NCBI GenBank assembly: GCA_905250125.1
Contig: CAJNOL010000062.1
Span: forward strand, 245,820 to 309,819
DNA from: Rotaria sordida
Taxonomy: Eukaryota; Rotifera; Eurotatoria; Philodinida; Philodinidae
DNA length: 64,000 bases
Direction of reading: 5' to 3'
Part shown: one piece after another, positions 56,999 through 64,000 of the stretch
How the letters are laid out: each line of letters begins with the position of its first letter
Position numbering within the stretch: the first letter of the stretch is position 1
The notes under the pieces: model-generated
What the model was told of the DNA's origin: nothing
Databases searched by the model: none
The model's input: only the letters and a program-made list of their open reading frames with translations
Made by a program: the position numbers and the translations under genes

Positions 56999-59900
56999 AT
57001 GACTTCAGTCAAAAGTAAGAGTAGAAGCATAATTTTTGGTTTAAATTTATTTGAAATTTTTTTTTTTTTTGTCTTCTGTTGTTATTTAAAGTTAATGTTA
57101 AATGGAATAAAGAAGTGTTCAAAGATATTGAAGTTGATACATCGTTACCACCAGCTGTTCTTAAAGCTCAATTATTTTCATTAACAAATGTTCCAACTGA
57201 ACGACAAAAAATTATGGCTAAAGGACAAACAATTGGTGATGATACATGGGGAAAAGTTAATTTAACAAATGGTCTAACACTTTTAATGATGGGTTCAGCT
57301 GATCCAGTACCTGAATTACCAACAGAAAAAGTCAAATTTTTAGAAGATATGACCGAAGCACAACTTGCTCAACATTTACAATATCCGGGTGGTCTCAAAA
57401 ATCTTGGTAAGGACTTTACAAAAATAAAATAACTCATAAGTGATGTATCCCAACTGCTTTCTTGATTTTGAGCTGATCTTTTAATCATGAATAGGGCTCA
57501 GTACTACTATGAAAATCTTAAAAACATTTATGCTAATGGCTTCTTTTTTTCAAATGTTATAATCGTTTCATTGAATTTTTAACCAAGGGCACAGTACCTG
57601 CAGGAAACTCAGATGAAGATATTTTTATCTGAATAGGATTTCAGATAAAAATATTTTCATTTATGTTTTTTGTACATACTATTCCTCAACCTAAAAAGTC
57701 AATAAAACGGTTATAACATTTGACGAACAGATCATGTACATAAACGATTTTAAGATTGTCATAATGGGCACTGACGAGGATGTTTTCTCAGATGTCTTCT
57801 TCTGATTTCAATGATTCTTTGCCTATAGATACTAATCTACACAGTGTTCTAATAAAAACTTTAAAAGAATTTGTGTTCCGATTAATATTTGACTAAGCTA
57901 TCAAATTTTTAACATGTCTGTTCTCTAGACATCCAAGATATTCGGAAAACTCATTTTTTTTTCAAATTTTGATCTGAAACTTTGCGCGTATAGAGAATTC
58001 AACTAGACTAGCTTCCATAAAAAAATTCACAAGTTTTAAACAAAGTTTTTTCAAGATACAGACCTCTTTCCATAGATTCTGTAAACAACATGCATTTTTT
58101 TTTGGAAAGCTTCATATATCGGAGAGACTTTGTTCAAAACTCGTGGTTTCTTTTTTATTCAGGCTAGTGTAGTCGAGTTCTCTATATGTACAAAGTTTTA
58201 GATCTAAAATCAAAAATACGAATTTTTCGAAAACCTGAAAGCTCTAGAAAATACACAGATTAAAAATTCCATAGCTCATGAGAAAAGGTCTCCAAGTGTG
58301 ATGCACCATTTTGAATCGAATCTATACCACTTAGTAGAGCTTGATGAGACTAGACAAAGCTTAAAATGGTTCGTTTCCATACATTGTCCTTCTCAAGTTA
58401 TGACCGTTTTACTAGATTTTCGACCTCAAGCAAGATATATGTATGGGAAAATCGAATTACGGGATTTAGACCTGAAATTGTTCCCACAGATAGGTCTCAT
58501 GGTCCTTAGAATGTCCTAAAAATTTCAGCTCAAAAGAATGCTTTTCTCCTGAAATATCGAATGTTGAAGACATGTGCTTTTCTGACCTTTTCTTGCAACA
58601 CATGATCGTTTTTTGGATACCTAATATCTGCAGAATAAAACACTTTTGGTCTGAAATTTTTAGGACATTCTAAGGACCATGATACTTATCAATGAGCAAA
58701 ATTTTAGGTCAAAATCCTGTAATTCAATTTTCCTATATATAACTTGCTATAGATTGAAAATTCAGTAAAACGGTCAAAACTCGAGAAGGACAGCATATGA
58801 GGATAAATCCTTTTAGACTTCGTTTAGTCTCTTCAAGCTCTACTAACTGGTATAGATCTGATTCAAAATAGCACGTCACACTTGGGGACCTTTCCTCGTT
58901 AGTCAAATATCAATAGGATGGAAAAACCTTTTAGGATTTTTATTAGAACACTATGTAGTATCTATAGAGAAAAAAATCATTGAAATTAGAAGGAGATATC
59001 TGAGAAGGTTTCCTCGTTCGTCATGACAAATTTCAAGAAAGAATAGTGACGACTTAATAGACAATAATTCTTCCATTTATCAGGTAATACTTGTTATATG
59101 AATGCTACATTACAATGTCTCAAAAGTGTACCAGAATTACGTGATGCTGTTAAACAATATCATCCAACACATCGTGCATTTTCTGGTCAAAGTACTATGA
59201 TGATTGATGGAACACAAATGATAGCAAATGCCTTAAAAATAACATATCAACAGTTAGATACAACAAGTGAAGCATATATGCCATTAACATTGCTTGCAAC
59301 AATTCATCGTGAATTTCCACGTTTCGCTGAAAAAGATGATCATGGTCATATGATGCAACAAGATGCAAATGAATTTTGGGTACAACTTATGCAAATACTT
59401 CAAATGAACATACCCGGAAAAAAATTAAATGATGAAACAACAACAACAACAACAGCTTCAAGTACTAATAATGAAAAAAGTCTTGTTGATCAATATTTTG
59501 GAATAAGTGCTCGATCCACGTAAATCTTAGTTTTCTTTCTGTTTTAAAGTACTATTTAAAAATATATATATATTCTTTAGAATGAAATGTAATGAAGCAC
59601 CCGAAGAACCAACAACTGTATCTGAAGAACGTTTCCTTCAACTTAGTTGTTTTATTAATCAAGGTAAATTTAATTCAAAGAAATTTTAAAAAAAATTTTT
59701 ATGATGATTTTTCTTTTTTTCTTAAGATGTCAAATACTTATTGACTGGTTTGAAAAATGTAAGTTTTCTTAAGTTAAAAAATAAATCATTTCTCTATTTT
59801 CTTGTTCTTTTTCTTTTTTAGAGATTGGAAGAACAGATAACAAAACATTCAACGACACTTAATCGTGATGCTGTTTTCACTAAAACTGTATGTATAGTTC

Positions 59901-61889
59901 TTTTTCTTGTTTATAATTGTTTTTATTATCTTTATTTGTATTTTTTAGACTCATCTTTCACGTTTACCTGCTTATTTAACAATTCAATTTGTACGATTTT
60001 TTTATAAAGAAAAAGAAAAAATTAATGCAAAAATTCTTAAAGTGAGCAATATTAATTTTTTCTTAATAATAATAATAATGTATTTATTTTTGTTTTATAA
60101 GGATGTTCAATATTCAATGGTACTTGATGTATTTGATATATGTACACGAGATTTACAAAAACGTCTTATGCCAGCAAGAGAAAAAATAAAACAAGCTGAA
60201 GATGCAAAACTTGATCGTGAACGAGCTAAAGTATTTATTTAGTGTATCAGTTGCCTAATTCGAGTTCAAATTTTTAATAAAGCTCTATGAGCTTAATATC
60301 ACTTCGAAAAAAAAATTGCAAAAAAAAAATTCGAATCAACAGTTTCATGTTAGAACGCCCAACATGATTAAAGATAAATTTTTATCTCAGTGATAATTTT
60401 TATGCGAACCACATTATTTCTGTGATGATTGAATAAGATACAAATCCTTCGTTGAATTATAATTGAAATAAAATTTTATCTTTGACCATTCTAACATGAA
60501 GGTCTTCGCTCGAATTCAATGAAAACTTCTCTTAGTTTTTGACTATGAGGTAAGTGCAGATGAAATTTTGATTTATTGTCGAACTCGAATTAGGCAGCTA
60601 GTCGATTAGTGTTTAATTGAATAAGAAATGTAGATATGTATATATGTTTCTTTTTAGAAACTTGGTGAAGTAGTTGTTGAACCAAAAAATCAAAGTCGTT
60701 TACCAACATCATTTCCTGATGGTAATTAATTTTATTAATACTCCCCTCACTTCAGAAAATCCATTTTTTCGAGAAAAACTCGAAATTGAGTTTTTATCAT
60801 AGAAAGATACCTTCAGAAAAGAACGAATGGAAGCAAATTTCAAAATTCTATTCGGACAAAAACTGCGCGCAGATATTAGCTTTAATTTAAAATTGTCTCA
60901 AGCTCTATATCTTTTGTAGTGACAAGGTTATAGAGATTTTCCTGAAGACCATCAATCGACTATAGATAAGCTGAAAATCTTATCTAGTTTAACGTATCGA
61001 GCTGAGATTTTTACTAGAAGTATCTCTCATTAGGACCACTCGTTCCTCAAAATTTTAGCTAAAATGAACTATTGTGAGGGAGGCCCTTAAAAATATGATC
61101 TTGGACTAGGTACATTCGAATTGCATGAAATTTTCAGGACACGTTTCAGTTGTAATGGAGAGGCTATGGTAAAATTTTTAACCTTATATCATAACGTTTT
61201 CATGAGATACTCGACAAACAAGGAAGTACAGAAAAATTCAAAAAAAAAATTGGCGTCCTAATTATAAAAGGACTTTTATGTAATAGTGAAAAACTTTAAT
61301 TCAAAAAAGGGCTTTGTCATGCTCTGCATCTTGATATGGTCTTTCAAATAAAAATCATCAAAAGTTTTGACAAAAAATCATGTCGCTTATGAAATATTAG
61401 ACATCGATCTATATCAATTTCAGTTTTTGCTGACGAAAAATGACTTTCTTGAGAGGAGGGAGAGGCTTAAATTATTTCATATGAAAAGTTTATTTTTGTA
61501 ATTAGATGTTGGTTCAAATAATAATGGTTTTTATCAATTAAATGCTGTTCTTACACATAAAGGTCGATCTAGTTCAAGTGGACATTATGTTTCATGGGTT
61601 CGTCGTACTCAAAGTAAAAAAAAAACAAATCATTATAATTTTTCTTTTATTAGATATTTTTTTAAAATTAGGTGAATGGCTTATGTTCGATGATGAAAAT
61701 GTAACACCAGTGACTGAAGAAGATGTTTTGAAATTATCCGGTGGTGGTGATTGGCATACAGCTTATTTACTTATATATGGTCCACGAACAATTGAATATG
61801 AAGATAAACCAAATGAAGGTGCTAGTGGAGAATCAAATGTTGATACTATGGATACAACAACATCATCATCAAATGAAGCAAGGACTTAG
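56999..61889 (+). CDS. USP14: Proteasome-associated deubiquitinase USP14
   Basis: Eleven exons: 56999-57014 (only 16 coding bases), 57092-57406, 59084-59519, 59581-59663, 59727-59758, 59822-59887, 59949-60041, 60102-60230, 60658-60721, 61506-61613 and 61672-61889. Total 519 aa (human 494). An N-terminal ubiquitin-like domain (1-~80) docks on the 19S proteasome (Rpn1), and the C19 peptidase trims ubiquitin chains. Catalytic Cys is C114 in GNTCYMN, the same number as human, and catalytic His is H438 in SSSSGHYVSW. Other hallmarks are LLMMGSAD, QQDANEFW, LPAYLTIQFVRFFYKEKE, FDDENV and LSGGGDWHTAY. All catalytic parts are intact. Introns 2, 8 and 9 (1.68, 0.43 and 0.78 kb) carry fold-backs; the rest are short. 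AATAAA lies at 61998-62003, ~110 nt past the stop. Confidence 0.96.
57771..59023. repeat. Fold-back family A, copy 2, split by a family B insertion
   Basis: The outer ends pair as CTGACGAGGATGTTTTCTCA (left) and the complement ATGACGAACGAGGAAACCTT (right). The internal GATTTCAATGATT and TGTTCTAATAAAA blocks match copy 1 at 42663. The right part is separated from the left by the B element at 58275-58902, so the order of insertion was A first, then B. The composite fills most of USP14 intron 2. Confidence 0.8.
58275..58902. repeat. Fold-back family B, copy 2 (USP14 intron 2)
   Basis: A ~630-bp palindrome opening with AAAGGTCTCCAAGTGTGATG and closing with CGTCACACTTGGGGACCTTT. Its central TGCAACACATGATCG..ATACCTAATATCTGCAGAAT block is the reverse complement of the copy 1 centre. 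Arms are ~300 bp. Confidence 0.82.
60246..60603. repeat. Fold-back filling USP14 intron 8
   Basis: The ends are near-perfect: AGTTGCCTAATTCGAGTTC (left) against the complement AGCTGCCTAATTCGAGTTC (right). The centre pairs through TTTCATGTTAGAACG and the complement of CATTCTAACATGAAGG. About 360 bp of the 427-bp intron. Confidence 0.78.
60738..61470. repeat. Decayed fold-back in USP14 intron 9
   Basis: CTCCCCTCACTTCAGAAAAT..CCATTTTTTCGAG pairs imperfectly with the complement of TGACGAAAAATGACTTTCTT..GAGAGGAGGGAGAGG. Pairing weakens inwards. Confidence 0.5.
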
Positions 61890-62480
61890 ACTTGATTAGT
61901 TTTCTTTTTATTATTAAAAAAAATGATTATTATTTCTTCTATCCTCTTTATGCGTGTGTTATCGTGTTAATTTCGCAAACTGATGTCCAAACAACAAAAT
62001 AAATAAACGAGAAAGATGAAATCTGTTAACGAAATAAATATGTTTAATAATATTAAATACAGATCATTTAATCGAATGAATGTGCGCATTTTGCAATTGT
62101 AATCGTATTACTGAAGGAGATCATAGACAAATGACTTGATAGGCTTCTGTACAATTGCTGTATTTCAGCCAAAAAGGATCACACATAGCTCGGAAGCATC
62201 TCATATTGTGTAGATTGAACAAAATTATGTTTGCGTATTCTACATATTGAGAAGTTAAGATTTTGATTTTCTGGATACGCTATCTTTAAGTATCCAATTA
62301 TCATTTTTATATTCTTCTTGTTAGTTACTATTTGAACTGCTTTTTGCCAATAATACAATCGATAAAAATTGAAAACAAACCTTGTTGAATAATTTTAGTA
62401 ACTACTGTAGGTATGATTGTTTGAGGGTGTGGGTGTAAGTGGGTGTGACTGGATACATGCTCCACATCCATACTGCACTC
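61890..62480. other. Convergent spacer after USP14
   Basis: Contains the USP14 3' UTR with AATAAA at 61998-62003. A GGTGTG-rich tract at ~62424-62450, with a complementary CACACCC at ~62482-62488, forms a small hairpin at the 3' end of the next minus-strand gene. No other feature seen. Confidence 0.5.
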
Positions 62481-62750
62481 TCACACCCTTAATAATTCCC
62501 CATTAATTGATCGTTCATCATATTCATTCAATAAATCATCAATCATATCATCAAGATTACCAAGACTTCCAGAAGCTGTTGAACATATACAACTAATATT
62601 TTGAAAGGTCATAAAAATAACCAATGATCCAGCGACAAGCATTATAATTATTTCGACGAGATGTATTTTAGTAGAAGCTACATATGCAATTGTTGTTAAT
62701 GTCATCATTGCTATTAAAAGTAAATACATTAAAGTTCGTCTTATTGACAT
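62481..62750 (-). CDS. Small two-pass membrane protein, unknown family
   Basis: An 89-aa frame beginning MSIRRTLMYLLL. There are two predicted membrane helices (about residues 7-27 and 33-52), then a short soluble tail rich in Asp, Glu and Ser (SLGNLDDMIDDLLNEYDERS). A CTTTTCAG-like acceptor sits ~12 bases upstream of the chosen ATG, suggesting a 5' UTR intron; the longer frame reading through it (101 codons) is therefore less likely. No family is recognised. Low residue diversity and small size mean this is plausible but not certain. Confidence 0.55.
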   Translation of the reverse strand: MSIRRTLMYLLLIAMMTLTTIAYVASTKIHLVEIIIMLVAGSLVIFMTFQNISCICSTASGSLGNLDDMIDDLLNEYDERSINGELLRV

Positions 62751-64000
62751 TATTGAGATTATCTGAAAAGAAAAACGTAAGATCAATAATAATAAATGAA
62801 TACAAGAACATGTTTAGTTAAAATATTGCTAGTAACATTTGAAAATCTGTACCGGTTTACCAATATATGTTTGTTATTGAATTGTGAACATTTCTAAGTA
62901 CATTCAAATGTATGAAAAAGAAAGAAAAGAAAAGAAGTGTTTATATTGGTTATCTTTTGTTTGCCTTTTCTTTATTTATCTGACCAGGGTTGGAAAGTCG
63001 AAACATGAAAACCGAAAATTTTGTTCACAACTTTAGAAGAATATCAGATAATGAAGTTTTTTTATGTCCAAAAGAAAAGGAAAACATTTTCAACACATAC
63101 GCAATCAAATCTAAAACTCAAAAATTTCCAATAGTAATAATCATTTTTGTGACTTTATCTTTAGGTCAATCATGTTAATTTTTTCAATACTGCATATCAT
63201 CTCGTGGATGATATGCGCAACGCAAAAGAAACATTTTGCGTTCTGTGGTCTTCTTAGACGACCAATATCATATAATGTGTTGCAAGTTCTTGTCTTTTCT
63301 TATGTATAGTAATAATGATGCTGGATATCAAACGTAACTGGTCGTAATAACAGAATGCCAGAGAGAGATTCAGCTATTTGTCTTCATCTTCATGCAGAAC
63401 GCAATAAAATATCGGGATTGAAAGAATTAAAGTAACACTTAATCATCATATGTAAACGATAATAAATTGTTTTGAGACGTTTATGTTTTAATAATCAAAA
63501 ATCAATAAAAAAAAATTTAAATCTTTAGAAAAAATATTTTCAAAAAATAATAGGAAATATCATTGTTATCAATTTTTGAAATTATTTCGTCAAATTGATC
63601 TAATTTAACCGTATGTTATATAATATCATCAATACACTAAAAAAATATTTTTATTTTATTTTGAACAAAAGAAAAAAGAAATGAGAAGAAAATTTTGAGA
63701 AAATCCTTTTCATTATGTTTTTCATTCTAATATATTTGATATCCTACATATTGTTTTATTTCACTAGAAAATTTTTTAAAAATAAAAGAAAAACAAAAGA
63801 ATCTTTTTCGGTTAAAATCATGTTTTTTTAAGTAAAGAATCATGCTCGACAGCTGTTTCATCAAATAATTTAGTTGATAATCGTTTCAATACCAAATGCT
63901 TTTTAAATATGATTAACTTTGTTCAGATGTGATATTATTTTATTTATTTAATGTGTCAGGTTAATCACCATGTTATCTACTGTAATCAATTGTGGACATT
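62751..64000. other. AT-rich right edge
   Basis: Probably the promoter or 5' UTR side of the small membrane-protein gene. A short hairpin (GCATATCATC..GATGATATGC) occurs at about 63187-63211. A 62-codon plus frame at 62990 has no similarity I recognise. Nothing else is supported. Confidence 0.45.

Noticed and set aside
62990-63178. 62-codon plus-strand frame
   Set aside because: No recognisable similarity and no upstream or downstream exon; likely chance in the promoter side of the small membrane gene.

Overview
The window is eukaryotic nuclear DNA from a small-genome invertebrate. It is strongly AT-rich, genes have many short GT-AG introns (mostly 45-70 bp), and the standard code is used. 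The conserved genes are metazoan: transportin-1, an AGAP/centaurin-gamma ArfGAP with a C-terminal ankyrin domain, USP14, RPL12, and a p180/kinectin-like ER protein. A bdelloid-rotifer-like genome (Rotaria type) is my best guess from the base composition, the intron style, the FLYWCH-MULE and Tc1/mariner load, and a CASTOR/POLLUX-type channel that is unusual for an animal. That assignment is inference and was not tested. A 100-base run of N (22042-22141) marks a scaffold gap.

Layout. 0-8.5 kb: a small secreted-protein gene (minus), a dead Tc1/mariner element with TIRs over 800 bp, and a ten-exon kynurenine aminotransferase-like gene (minus). 8.5-18 kb: repeat-rich and almost gene-free, with a fold-back MITE, a ~165-bp tandem repeat, a complete FLYWCH-MULE DNA transposon with an apparently intact five-exon transposase and a perfect 9-bp target duplication, and two further fold-backs. 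18-26.5 kb: RPL12 (minus), a putative neuropeptide-like precursor (minus), the gap, a mariner-type MITE, and the CASTOR/POLLUX-like channel (plus). 28-42 kb: an RRBP1/kinectin-like gene and transportin-1 (both minus), each with one or more kilobase-scale introns that hold repeats. 42-49 kb: a gene-free block of inverted repeats, including a 160-bp MITE with a perfect 8-bp target duplication. 49-62 kb: AGAP and USP14 in tandem (plus), only ~430 bp apart. A two-pass small membrane protein (minus) lies near the right edge.

The most striking feature not explained by genes is the number of long fold-back (hairpin) repeats. I count about 20, including MITEs, with arms of ~40-500 bp. At least three families (here A, B and C) occur more than once, in both orientations, and one copy (B) is nested inside another (A). 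They fill the long introns and the intergenic spacers, while coding exons are spared. If transcribed they would give long intronic dsRNA. The genes are housekeeping or signalling functions (nuclear import, deubiquitination, Arf signalling, translation, amino-acid metabolism) and do not form one pathway.

All gene models were spliced by eye. Exon junctions are supported by reading-frame continuity and recalled family similarity only, not by transcript data.
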